DNA from: Blastomussa wellsi
Taxonomy: Eukaryota > Cnidaria > Anthozoa > Scleractinia > Plerogyridae
DNA: 64,000 nt
Direction of reading: 5' to 3'
Assembly: GCA_947652115.1 (NCBI GenBank)
Contig: OX393564.1
Location: forward strand, 13,283,426 to 13,347,425
Shown: positions 1 to 12,200 of the stretch, piece after piece
How positions within the stretch are numbered: the stretch's first letter is position 1
Layout: every line of letters starts with the position of its first letter
Program-made: the position numbers and the translations under genes
The notes under the pieces: generated by a model
Seen by the model: only the letters and a program-made list of their open reading frames with translations
The model's database searches: none
What the model was told of the DNA's origin: nothing

Positions 1-1
1 C

Positions 2-379
2 CTCCTAAGTTTCTACACCACTTGCATACGCCCTGTTGCAGAGTATGCATGTCCAGTCTTTCATACCGCTCTACCGCAATATCTCTCCGACCAGTTAGAA
101 CGCCTGCAGAAGCGAGCATTACGTATAATAAGCACTAATGAACTATCTTATGGTCAGGCTTTAGAAGTTTTTAACATACCAACCTTGTATGACAGAAGAG
201 AGGCGATTGGGAACTTATTGTTTCAAGAGATAAATAACAACAATAATCATAATCTTCGTCCACTACTCCCGCCACCTTACTCTGGCACAGTGCGAACACA
301 GGGAAATCGCAAGTTCCAAGTCCCGCGTTTTAAAACCAATCGTTTTAGAGACAGTTTTATTATAAGCCATTGCCGATAA
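2..379 (+). pseudogene. CR1/L2-type LINE reverse transcriptase, C-terminal end
   Basis: An open frame enters from the left window edge and runs to a TAA at 377-379. It contains the C-terminal signature of a non-LTR reverse transcriptase: FYTTCIRPVAEYACPVFH, then LERLQKRALRII, then a TLYDRR segment and a basic tail with PRFKTNRFRDSF. Jockey/CR1/L2-type LINEs end their ORF2 this way, after the thumb region. The catalytic palm lies outside the window. The short Asn run (INNNNNH) looks like a lineage-specific expansion. The AT-rich 3' UTR and TATC tail follow directly, so the 3' end is complete. It is transposon sequence, and its activity cannot be judged from a fragment. Confidence 0.85.
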
Positions 380-626
380 CACGTCCTTTTACAACTTAAA
401 TAACTTTAATTGTATCTTAATTATAACTTAGTGTTTATATAATAATGATAAGTTTATTCTTATCACGTAACTCTCTTAATTTACCATTATGTAATTTTTA
501 TTATTAGTATTATTTATAGTTGTAATTTAATTTACGTTTTACACTTGTAAAAATTATCGTAATTCAGCCCTCGGGCTGCAAGGGTAATTTCAATAAACTA
601 TCTATCTATCTATCTATCTATCTATC
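380..626 (+). repeat. LINE 3' UTR with (TATC)n tail
   Basis: AT-rich sequence follows the LINE stop codon and ends in AATAAACTA and then about seven TATC units at 599-626. CR1/L2-class LINEs end in short tandem repeats rather than poly(A), and the repeat marks the 3' terminus of the insertion. Confidence 0.75.
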
Positions 627-1416
627 AAACTTGGATCACGTTCCTTGATAAAAAGCATCTCATAGACGAGACAATCAAATTTCCCCTGACACAATATAGG
701 AATTGCAATCAATCAATCAATAACTTTATTCATGTGTCAATTGTAAAAAAATAGCAGTAATAAAACCAGTAAGTAAGGACACAACAAAATAATTTAAATA
801 AAATAATAAATAACCATAATATTAATATACGAATAATTTACACGTCACATCTTTAAATTAAAGTTGTATTGACAGCACCCGTGCAATAAAGTATCTGGGA
901 AACACAAACTATCAACTTTATTCTTCACTTGCAGTTGCATTTTTGTACTGCAGTCACTAAAATCCTTATCCTGATGAGTGCATCTAAGATCCAACAGTTT
1001 ATTGCAGCAGTGTGGGTTGTGTGTTTTGGAATTCAAATTTCTTTTCCCTTTTCGGGTCAAAGTACCATGCCTATAATTTAGCAGTTTAACATAGAGTCAA
1101 ATTTGTTGTAGTTCTAGTTGGTATAATGTCACATTTCTTTGCAACAACAGCGAGTAACCAACCGTCCCAGGAGTGGACCAAAGAAAAAGTTTCACCATAA
1201 AATAATGAGTTGCATGTCATTTAGTTGTTATGGGAGGTTTTCTGGCCAGTTGACTTACCTTTTTCCACTTTTCATGCTCATCTACCTGAAAGGTGTTACA
1301 ATTCGTGTTCTAAATGGGACACGGACACCAGCATGGGATGAACGAAGTGTCTTTATTTAGACAAAAGCCTCATAATTTTTGTTTACATGTCATTTGCTTA
1401 TCTTCAGATTACATCT
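627..1416. other. Non-coding, with a probable reversed LINE 3' tail at 705-740
   Basis: At 705-721 there is a CAAT tandem run followed by AACTTTATTCA. Read on the minus strand this resembles a LINE 3' end with an AATAAAGTT signal and a tetranucleotide tail. A 71-codon minus-strand frame at 845-1060 shows no family signature. Nothing else is recognisable. Confidence 0.4.
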
Positions 1417-1660
1417 TGTAACATCCCTCCTTTTTTGAAAAGAATAAAACAATTGAGAACATCTAATTTGAGCTTGATTTACAAATCAGTAAGAAAGACT
1501 ATTGCCTATTCTTATATAGAGCTAATTCAAATCGATTAAGAGATTTGTTCGATATCGATCAGCATTCAAGTCCAGTCCTTTTCCTTGAAAGATCATGTAC
1601 TAATCAAAGAAATCAAAGTCTGGTGATATAAAGTCAATATGAAAATGTCAGTCTGGATTG
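1417..1660 (-). repeat. Ty3/gypsy LTR (partial)
   Basis: Begins TGTAACATCC followed by a pyrimidine-rich stretch. The same start occurs at 50,851 beside the other gypsy copy in this window. It lies immediately downstream, in element sense, of the integrase C-terminus, where a 3' LTR is expected. The inner boundary is approximate. Confidence 0.55.
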
Positions 1661-1669
1661 TTTGGTTGT

Positions 1670-2345
1670 CTGTCTGCTTTATGTACAGACAAAGTCTTTC
1701 AGGTAGCTGGGGGCTCTCCTTGTACGTTGGAGTCTCACTGGTTGCATGTTCACTGGTTGCATGTTCACTGGTCCTGGTGGGGTAAGACTCGTCGCAACCG
1801 CCTCGGGTGGTTCGCCAGTTTGCTCTTGTTGCTTAGCCTCAGGGATTGGTAAGCTGATAGCTCTCTCTGCTGGCGTAATCTGCTCATCTGAGGATCTCAC
1901 TCCCTTCTCCGCACTTTTGCTGGACGCACTCTAGTTTCTGAAATAGTCAACTGTGATAAGGAACTCCTTATTGTCGAATGTGAAGAGGTCAGCTCCAATC
2001 CTCTCCCATGGTCTGGATGGTATCTCTAGTGGCATCAGTGGCTGGTTTGGTTGGGACTTTTCTGCAGGTCTCACATGCAGCTATCATCTCTTTGACTTCG
2101 GCGTTCATGCCTGGCCGAAAGACACATTCTTGTGCACGTCTGAGGCTCCCATGTGTGAGGAGCGAATTTTCTGTTTCATCTCTCCGTGTAGGGCTTTTGG
2201 TATGACGACTCTTTCACTTCTGAAAATGAGTCCGTCTTGCACAGAGAGCTCGTCTCATACACTGTAGTAAGGCGTCACCTGCACTGGTACTGCATTCCTT
2301 TCGGTCAGCCAACCTTGGAGGATCACAGACTTAAGGATCTGCAGT
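1670..2345 (-). pseudogene. Ty3/gypsy Pol remnant (integrase)
   Basis: Minus-strand translation gives the gypsy integrase zinc-binding region (an HMGAS histidine, a frame break, then FRPGMNAEVKEM and CETCRK), a short piece of catalytic core ending ITVDYFRN, and then the Pol C-terminus TRRAPSYLKDFVCT. Most of the DDE core is missing, so two deletions and several frame breaks make it non-functional. Near 1740-1772 a 15-bp unit is duplicated, giving the repeated residues VNMQPVNMQPV. It belongs to the same family as the larger gypsy at 50.9-56.8 kb, which ends in a closely similar C-terminus. Confidence 0.8.
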
Positions 2346-2786
2346 GTCTCAATAAAATAAAATGACACAGCCTTTAGTCAACATGAAAATTACAATAAAA
2401 CTGTACCAAATTTACTTTTATCTCATTTTTGCGGGATTTAATTTGAGGCGAGGGAAAACCAAATGTGTCAATCAAGACATTAAGGAAAAAAGGACCTACT
2501 TTTTACTTTCAGCTCTCTAAAATCTAATTTTTGTTTGTTTGTTTGCTTTTATTGGAAATAATATCGGAACTTGGTCATGTTTATTTACAAAATGTCGCTA
2601 ACATCATCTTCTACTGCTAAAATTCACATTTTTTTAAAGTAATGTTCACATTCTTTTGTGAGACTGCAGATGAAATGACGTGACATGGTATTTTGAAGTG
2701 TTTGGTGTGTGAGTTTGCGTCAGCTTTTTAGTAAGGTTTGCTGTCTGACAGGCAGAATTATCTCCCCTTAGAGCTTTTGGCTTACA
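2346..2786. other. Unassigned non-coding sequence
   Basis: AT-rich with homopolymer runs. I see no coding signature, tandem repeat or RNA gene. Confidence 0.4.
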
Positions 2787-2990
2787 ATGTTGCGGTCACT
2801 GTTTCTCATTGTTGCTTTGGTTGGCCTCTTTTTTATCGAGTTTTATGCTGCTGCTAAGTTTAAGTCTCCCAGTAGAAGCAGAGGACGAGGAGACAGAAAT
2901 CCATCGGCCATTCCTGATGATATATGTGATGCTATGATAAAACTAGCGAAAGGAAAAGCACTTCCTCCAGTCAAAGGAATAGGTTTATAG
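2787..2990 (+). CDS. Small ORF with N-terminal hydrophobic segment, unrecognised
   Basis: A 67-codon ATG-initiated frame. Residues 4-24 are strongly hydrophobic (LFLIVALVGLFF) and fit a signal peptide or membrane anchor. A basic, Arg/Ser-rich stretch follows. I recognise no family. It could be a small secreted peptide, the first exon of a spliced gene or chance. No splice or expression evidence is visible, and it lies just upstream of the possible first exon of the E4 gene. Confidence 0.2.
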   Translation: MLRSLFLIVALVGLFFIEFYAAAKFKSPSRSRGRGDRNPSAIPDDICDAMIKLAKGKALPPVKGIGL

Positions 2991-3120
2991 GTTTGGCTGG
3001 AGCTTTTGGATGTAGAGAGAAAAGAACAGAAAGAAAGCGAGAAAAAAGTCCTTGGCTTCCAAAGGCTGATCGGTGGTACCGTAAAAAGTAACCAGGGAAT
3101 TTTTGCGAAACGTAGAAATC

Positions 3121-3247
3121 ATGGCGGAAAGCGACAAATTGTCACAACGACCGAACGAAACACTAAATATTGCTGCTAATTCGGATGCTTCCTTGGTTTT
3201 CCGCAAGCAGAAAAAAACAAAATCGTCAAAGAATTCCATTGAACCAG
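3121..3247 (+). CDS. UBE4B: Possible E4 exon 1 (start exon)
   Basis: ATG at 3121 in a good Kozak context (ATCATGG). It is open to a donor CCAG|GTGAAT at 3247/3248 and ends in phase 1 with a single G. The next exon begins with GA, which completes a Gly codon. The peptide is Ser/Lys-rich and resembles no known UBE4B N-terminus, so phase fit is the only support. Without splicing the frame stays open to 3408. Confidence 0.4.
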
Positions 3248-6200
3248 GTGAATGTTTGGATTCAGAAAAGGTGGATTCTAGGCGTTCTTTTTTGTCAAAC
3301 GAATCTGCTGAAATATCACATGACAACAGTGACGAATTCATACTATTACAAAGGGACACAAGACTGAAGAGCCGATTCACTAAACAATACCCTACTGCTA
3401 TCCAGTGACTCTTAATCCAAGAATATTAGAAGGTTCTTCTTGTGTGCACCGGTACACGGACAGAAAAAAAGGAAAAGCAATCATAACAAAGAAATATTTT
3501 ATAGATACATGTTACATACCCTGCTTCCTGCATTTTCAGAGAGCATGCTTTCCTGATCGGCGGCTTGCTCGCGATTTTTGTTCGCCTTCTTTGAAGCCCT
3601 TGTACTCTTTGATGATCTTTTACCTCTTACTGGGCCGGAAATGTTTCAGTGTTTTCCCCACCGCGGTCAAAACTCGCAAGAAATTACCACATTATTATTC
3701 TGCCTCAGAATTGTCGGCAAAGGATACTTTGATCTTGAAATAATATGTACCACCACTTTCCCGCGAGTTTTGCGAAATTGTACCTGATTGGTCCATTAAG
3801 GCGATAAACCGGAAAATCACTCCCCGTGGGAGTGCTATGTTTACAAAACTTTCTTTGCTCAAAAAAATTTTTCGTGAAGTTTGTCATCTCTGAGTGGCTA
3901 GTTTGCATATGAGAATTCATCATAGAAGAATGAAATTTCGCTCAATGGTACATGAATCCCTCTTCTCCAAAAGTGTGTCGGGCTTTAGGTTATTTGTTTT
4001 TCGTTATGAAGATATAAGTCCAAATGCTGTGTCAATCCAAGAAAAATACGCAAACGAACTTTGAATAATAATAACTTTTTTCAAGAGCTAATCTAACAAT
4101 TCCCTGACAGACTTTTAAAGCCAAACATGTGCTGAGTGACATGCAGTCATTGTTTACTTCGAAGGGCCAAAATCCAACGCAAGTTTGCCGCACTTATAAA
4201 CATCGTTCTATTTGCATTTAACTGACTGCAGCTTCTCTCACATTTAATTTCACCAGTTAAAATCATTTCCACGACATTCTTGGTTCTCCAAGGGAGCAAT
4301 GAAGAAATAAATCAACATAGAATTGGCATCAACAAGAACTCGGAAAAAATCTGAGTCCCAGATGGGATTTGAACCCACGACCCTCCGTGATCTAGTCGGA
4401 CGCTCTAACCACTGAGCTACTGGAGACTCTATGGTGAGCAAGGGTCAAATGTGGGTCGTGGCTGGCTATGTGCACATGTCAACATTTGGCTGAGTAACCG
4501 CGCGACGAAGTTCCAGTCAAGACCCACATTTGACCCTTGCTCTCCATAGATGCTCCAGTAGCTTAGGGGTTAGAGCGTCCGACTAGATAACAGAGTCGTG
4601 GGTTCAAATCCCAACTGGGACTTTTTCCGAGTTCTTGTTGATGCCAATTCTATGTTGATTTATTCTCGGTTCTATAATCTTTAAAGTGATGCATTAGCTT
4701 AGGCACTTCCCTCAAATTACGCGCGTGTGAAGATCTTTTTGCGCACCAGCACCCGCGAACCTGTTCAGTGACCTTAAGACCCTGGAACTAGGCATTTCTA
4801 ATCACATGTTGGTGCATGTAAGCCCACAGATTATAGTCAGACAGCCTTCTTGCAAAATTGTCGGGGCTTGCAGCTTTTGATGATTTAATCACACCACGTT
4901 TCAGCAGTTTTGTTATGAAATAATTATGCCAATCAGAATCACGTTTTATCAATTCAATGCTCATTTGAGACTTGGCCCTTCATACCGTATCTATACTTGT
5001 TTTCTACTTCCCTTTTGTTCCAGGAGCTATTAGCAACCTTATAAGTCAAGTCATCATGGAGAGACTGAATCAGTCACCTGTTTATCAAGATGGAGTGACT
5101 TTCAGTCCAACTTTGACGATTGCTGAGGAAACCTCCCAAATGGCTATTGATGATACCTCAATGGACTGCAGGTCATCTGAGTGCGGCCGTCTGTTGACAG
5201 AGCCTGCCAAAACTGACTCTTCAGCATTAAATCTTTCCAGTGTTGGTGTGTTCAGCAGGGAGACATCCATTACATGTCAGACAAAACAGTTGAAGTATTT
5301 GATTCATAGTTATAATCGCTCACTGGATGAAGAAAAAAATCACCAAAAGGTAAAAGGTTGTTTAATCTAGACAAGGCATACAGTATGTAAAATGTAAGAA
5401 ACTGTTATCTATAGGACTACTTTGCTGTATTGAAAACTGACGGATGCCCACAGCACCACATGTTCATAATAGAGGGAATTCTTCATTAATTTTTATTTGC
5501 ACAATGTCTGTATATGGTCAGAATGCCATTGTTATCCATCATTTGTACAGTCATGCATATGCAGGTTGTCAAGATTTGTCTTGAGAAGTCTTGTAAAGTG
5601 ATGTATAACCATACAATTTATCTTTTTTTTACATTTTTTTTTTCTTTTTTTACACATTTTCAAACTTTCAAAACAATTATCATCCATGTAGTTCACTGTA
5701 GTTGCAAGGTTGCATACCTTTATTATGGTAATATTTGCTGGGGAAGTACATATTCTACCAGATTATATTTAATCAGAAAAATCCAGAAAAAGATTATAAG
5801 ATTAACCATGTTTGCTGAATACAAAGAACACACTACACCTCTGTTTATAAGGTTACAATGTTACAATTAGATGATATAAATCTAATATATAGATTTAGCC
5901 AAGCCTAAAGGCAGAGCTCCGTATTTTTGCTGCTTCTTAATAATTTCTGAAATTGCGTTCATTAAAAGTACCAGCGTGCGCAACTCCTCAAAAAAGATTC
6001 CACAGCTGAAATAAATAGGAATAATTAAAAACATCAACTCCAATTGAGGTCTAGAAAAGCTGCTAGTGGATGCCTGAGCCATTAGGCGAGGGCATTCAGC
6101 TGCTTTTCTAGACGTCAATAGGATTATTTTCTTGTAGGACATTGGGAAACCCATCTTCTATCTGGTTTAGAATATAGCATTAAAAAAATCACCGAATTTA

Positions 6201-9200
6201 CTCGCGTGGGCGGCCTCCTTGTTCGTATTTGTGGCACTTGCTGTTCAATAGCTCGTCCACATTTTCATCCCCCCAGTCACCTGAACTTACAACTTACTGT
6301 TTTACAACGCAACAAAAACTACATCCGGGGTACTGGGCTTCTACAGTTTTTGCCAAATAAAGCTCGCTAAGATTTCATGGTGAGCATAGGGCTATATTCT
6401 ATTTTACCATAACTGCAGAAATTCTTGTCTGCTCATTGGCTAATGTTTGCAGTCGAAATATTCATCGAAACACAAATTAATGATGTAATTACGTGATGCT
6501 GAGAGCGGAAATTTTAATGGTCCCACAAATAAACTTCTAAACCCTAAGTGTTCCGATGACGAAGTTATAGCTGCCGTGGAAATTGTTGAAAACAAGAGAA
6601 AAAGAGGAAAAAGCTGCCTGCTACTAGGTCATCCCTACAAGCCTGTTTCGTGGTTGCCCACTGATATATATATTACAATTAAGTCGGTAGCTAACGAAAA
6701 TAAACACACAAACATTAAATACAACAAAAGAAAATAAGGAAATATAAAGGGCCCTAGTCAGCCACACCTTTGTTATTGTTTACATGCGAGAGTTTCAATA
6801 TTATATTTTATGCGGAGCGAGCCAAAACGAAAATGATCGGATTTTAGAAACATAACTTACAGCGATACAAGGAGATTTAATTTCGATGGCATCGAAAATG
6901 GTGGAGGGCTGACTAGGGTCCTTTAACATTAAACAAATTATACGACTGTATTAACCTATGACTATTTGCCTAAAAACACTGGAATGTTTTGAAGTCATTA
7001 GCAAATTTCATTAATAATTGTTAGTAAGATGTTCTTTAAATAAGGAAAGGGAGGAACAGATTTTCTCGTCTAAGTAGAGTCGCCAGTGCGACTAAAAATT
7101 GAGTGTTGGCGGCCAGAATTTCAAGGTTAGTTACCAGCAGGCAATAATCTTTTAGCATCTTGTCAACAAGCGCTCAATAATTAATTTTTGTTTTAAGACA
7201 AAAAATTCATTGTGTGGTTTTCCAACAAGGAACTTGCCCCTTGTTTTTTTCGAAAAATGGTAACTAAAGGTTCTTGGAGTTGTAATCACTAGATTCAACA
7301 TTAAGAAGCCATCTTGTTTTCAGCGGTTTCGTCTGACAGCAATACCATTTTGTATTGTATAAACACATGCTTTGCTTTTGACGTTGAACATCTTATTCAT
7401 GTGACACAGCCTAATCCTTCTAGATTTCTCTCTTGCCTTGACCGTGTGAAGTCTGGGCTTCCAAAACAGAAGAACTGACCTCTCCAGTGTTATCTAAAGA
7501 TGGTCTCAGTACAAGTTTACTACTGAATGATATTCACAATAATTGCAGTAAACCTGGAGCTGGTCTGGTCTGTCTGATGTACAAAAACCCTCACTATAAT
7601 TAGCCATGCTCATAACAAACAGAGTAATGAATGTCCAAAATCGTTTGGGTTGAAATGTGAATCCTACCACATGAAAGAGCATCCAAGCCTTATTCAGACT
7701 GTGAAATTTTAGCATTATTGGAGAACATGGAATTCAATGGTGGCTTTTTCAAAATCTGTCAAAGAAGAGAGTTTACCTTATTAATTATCACTTATTTTCA
7801 CACGACTTTAATTTTGCGAATTTGGAATGCAAATATTTTGTGGGACTTAACTTTTCCGTAATTAAATTTCACGAATCAAGTAACTGGTGCTCGTTTGTTA
7901 GACTTCCATTTCTGTATTTTGTGAAGATCGATGCTTCTGAAAAGAATTAAGCCATCATGAAGAGGCTCAAGCAGCTGATCACAGAGAACTATAGGGAGCC
8001 AGATGCCGATGGCAAATTTGAAGATTGTACTAAGGAAGTGTTACAGGAACTAATTCAACAAGATGCGCTGAACTGAAATTTGAGCCCCCTACTTGTATGT
8101 ATACTCCTAGCACACAGAAACTGAATTAAAGGTTTTTCTTAAAGGTCACTAAATTTTGTGTCTTTAATTTTTTCTGGCACCTTTTCTTTGTGGGACTGTA
8201 ATTTTGCGAAATTTTTTAAATTGTGAAAATTAAGTCTCATGAAAATAAGTGATAATAAGTATGGATTGGAAGTCTTGACCCTCCAACCATACAATGATCT
8301 CTTAAATATAAGAGTGTGCTTGAAATTAACACTCACAAACTCGCAAAATGTGGGCTAAAAAGTTAAGTTTGAACCCTGGATTTGGTAAATCAACTTATGT
8401 TCGAATGCTCTTTCCGGTTATAACAGTGTTAATTTTTTTATTCAACCTGTTTTCAATATTCACTCCCAATCCCTGCTCATTTAGAACATGGTTAATTCAG
8501 TGCCTAGCTATAGATACGAATAGATACGAGGGAGTCTGACTCTTTTGTGATCATTCACAAGTAAGAATAAACATATTAAAAAAAACATCTTAATTTGTAA
8601 TTGCCTCACACAAATCATAATTGCCACACAAAAAAATACTATACTGCGTGATGTGCCAAAAAATTTATTAGTGAAAAAAGAGCTTGTTTAGATCTCACTC
8701 GAAATTATTGGCAGGACAGGTAGTCTTATTTGGAAAACAACTGGAAACAATCTTTGGACAAATGTATGCATTGCATGCACACTGTTTGCATTTAAGTTGC
8801 TGTTTGATATACAATGTTTTCTTTTTTTCTGTATTTAGCGATCCCAGGATGAACGATGGATAACTACCATATTTCAGGCTCGTCGTCAGTGTGTTTCGTT
8901 TACATTGCTTATTCTTCAGGGATGTTTCACTCAGGAAAGGTGACTTTTATTTCATTTCAAGGAAGAATTTTTATCTCTTACCCCAGTGAAAATATGGGCG
9001 TGATCATCAATCTATATCAATTCCTTTTAGTTTGTCCTCAATTGTCCTCAAAATCGAATTGTCCATGAAGCACTGTTTTCTAGAGTTGGCAACCAGTTCA
9101 GGCTGGAGAGGCAATTCAACTTGCCGAATAGAGTTGTAAAGTGTGACGTCACAAATATTTAAATTTTTGAAATTATGGGATTCATTAAGATCTTCGGAAA

Positions 9201-12200
9201 GTACAAGATGAAGAATGCCCAATTGCCAAAAATCAGCATATTATTTCACTTTGGGGGCGAGATATTGGCCCTTTCATGCTTCAGTGACTCCATACAAATC
9301 CTTGTAATTTTGTCTCTGTTCTAAACGGTTTCGAACCAAGACAAAATTACAAAGATTTGTATGGAGTCACTGAAGCATGAAAGGGCCAATATCTCACCCC
9401 CAAATTGAAATAAGATGCTGATTTTTGGCAAGTAAGCATTCTTTATTGTGTACTTTCAGAATATCTCGGCAAATCCCATAATTTCATAAATTGGGTTTTT
9501 GTGACGTCATCACTTTACCACTCTATGGACGCACTGAATCTAATACTCACCGCCACGATAAAAATATCTAAGATGGACTGAAGTGTTCCTGGATTAAGTG
9601 AATATTACATATTCTTGCCTCTCCTGTACTGAAAATTATAAACCTGTCTTCACAAAGACCATATGTTTTCTCGAATTCAACTTCAAAGCAAGTTACAAGT
9701 GCCTTTCCCACTGCAAGACCAAAGGTTTACTTCTATAACATGTAAGCAGTAAAATAAAAATGGATGTATTGTTACAGGTAGCCAATTCAGCCAAAAGCGT
9801 TTCGTAATAAACTATGTACTTCATGAAACTTGAGGTTATTTATACGGCTGTTCCCAATCGGACGAGATTTGAAATATTTATGCTGAGAAACGGAAGAAGC
9901 AAAGTGGTCCGAAATGAGAGATGATTTTGCAAATTGTGCCAGGCACATGTAACTAGAATCTTCTTCAGGCCGGAGCGGGCTGGAGCAGTTGTTTGATGAT
10001 CTGATAGAAAGAAACAAAACTTTGTTGGCAAACATAAATTCACACACACCTGAAAGTGCTGATGGTGAGTTTATGTTTGCCGAATTTTAAAGAGACCTAA
10101 TTATTTTACCCATGAGCTGCTTTCTGAAACCACTGATCAAAACGTCATCCAACTCGCAGCCCAAGCCGGCTGCATACATTGTTCCATACCTTAATTATAT
10201 CTTTATAACACTGCTAATTATCTCAATTCACAGACATTTCAGGACAGTCAGTTTTGACTTTTCGGGTCTTTATCCCGCTCTGCCGGGTCTGTTTTAGAAA
10301 TGCAATTTAATGCAGGTTTGAGCAGTTACCTTAATGAAGACATGATCACGGTGAATTGGGAGTGTTCATGCTTGATAGGGGTGATCAAGGATGTGATCAC
10401 TCCCGTCACGTTGTGATCACGCCATTCTAAAGGCGTGATCAAGGTGAAGGGTGTGATCACACCCGTGATCACGGGCATCTGTGATCACAAAATATTTTTA
10501 CTAGGGAACTGACTAAATAGATAGTAAATTATGTATCTAATGTTAGTTGTGCTTATGTGATCCTTCATACCATATGGATTGAGTACTTACTTTTAAGAAA
10601 CTGCAAAATATTATAACAAAGGTTGCTAATCAGATTCTATAGTTGATTCACTTTAATTTCTTGTGTATGGTAGATCTATTCTTCAGAAATCGCCCCTGGT
10701 ACATTTTCTTATCAGTGAAGAATGTAACATTCCTTGGCTATTCCTGGTGGATCTTGTCACAGCAGCAGCAAATGAAGATTTACTTAAGCAGGTGAAGAAT
10801 TTTTGTCAACTTAATTAGTAATTTAAGACAAAAAAGTGAAGAATTATGATCGCAGTGAATTTCCAGTTGAAGCAATTTAAGCTTCAGTGGGATTCGAACC
10901 CATGACCTCCGCGATACTGGTGCGATGCTCTTTACTATCAACTTAGCTATGAAGCCACACATTGGGAGTGAGGTTAATTTATTTAGTTTATATTTCCCCG
11001 TGGAGTGAAATGATGTGAAGTATATATATGTTATTTGCCGGCTGGGAGGTCCCTGTGGTGAAAAACTGTGACCAAGGTCTTGAAAATGCTGCCCGAGGCT
11101 GCAGGCCAAGGGCAGCATTTTCAAGTCCGAGGTCACAGTTTTTCACCATACGGACCGACCTTAGCCGGAAAATAACTTATTTATTTTTTCCTACTTTAAT
11201 TTTTTAGGGCAAGAAATCATAAAGTGTTTGAAAATCTTTGTTTACGCGCGCATCCAGTTGAGCCGAGCGGCGAAAATCATTTTGTTTGCACAGTATGTCT
11301 TATCCATGGAAATACTTTGAACTGAAAATCGATTGCCATTTGTGTCGACATTTTTCAAGCTTTGTTATCTGAATGAAAACACTTCAAGACACATTTTCCA
11401 GCTACAGGCATTCGCATTTAACAAATTTATACTCATTTGTTTGATTCCAGCAGCATTTATTTTGATAGAAGTTAGCGAATTTCGAAAGAGAAACTCAGCG
11501 AACTTCCTGTATGTTTGTAGAAAGTCTTATGCCCGCCTGTGTACGGCAAAATATACTGCTAAGATTAATTTCATTGTTATTTATGATGCTAACTGGAGTC
11601 TGAAAACCGGCATCTTGCAGTGATTTACAACTGGCATGAAAATCAGTGCGAACGAACAAACAACGATCGGCAAACGGTCGTGAACTAAAACTTGATTCTG
11701 TAATTAATAAAATGAATACTTGCCTTTGGAACACTTCAAGGCCTTTAATTTCACTGCTAATTTTTCCTTTTATTTACAAAGGTTGGGAAGCAACAACATC
11801 GATTTTTTTGTGGGCAAAAACTCGCAAGATTTTCGCATCAATGCCGTGAGCAGGAAAAAAATCCGGCCCGTGGGCCGTATCGTAAAAAGCTGGACCGGTC
11901 ACGTGTGCATGATTAGCCAATCAAATTCGAGGATTTAGGATTCCGGCCCGCTCAGATGCTTGGGAAAAAATAAATATGAAATAATTCATATTTGAACTGA
12001 AGATGTAGATGAAAGTGAAGAATGGTCATGGCAATGAATTTCCAATTTAAGCAATTGGAAAGAAGATGCCTGAAAAATATCAGGGCTTCAACGGGATTCG
12101 AACCCATGACCTCCGCGATACTGGTGCGATTTCATTGCCATCGGGGTTACCATAGCAACGGAACGATGACGTCATGGTTTCTGAAAATCAACATTTTTCT

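Larger units (their letters stand above)
5350..8838 (+). other. Intron 2
   Basis: Holds a LINE RT fragment (5714-5870), a 75-bp hairpin (6044-6118) and a 39-codon ORF (7957-8076). Two similar AT-rich stretches at about 7785-7880 and 8150-8260 share TTTAATTTTGCGAA-like segments in related order, probably copies of one short repeat. No other signal is visible. Confidence 0.6.
8940..10673 (+). other. Intron 3
   Basis: Holds a TA-flanked long palindromic element (9129-9525) and the TGATCA cluster (10343-10487). The rest is unassigned AT-rich sequence. Confidence 0.6.

Noticed and set aside
845..1060. 71-codon minus-strand frame with several cysteines
   Set aside because: No family pattern or splice context, and the length is compatible with chance.
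4354..4622. Genuine tRNA genes at the SINE heads (also 10.9, 19.5 and 50.1 kb)
   Set aside because: A and B boxes are present but stems are mismatched and repetitive SINE bodies follow, with further copies elsewhere in the window.
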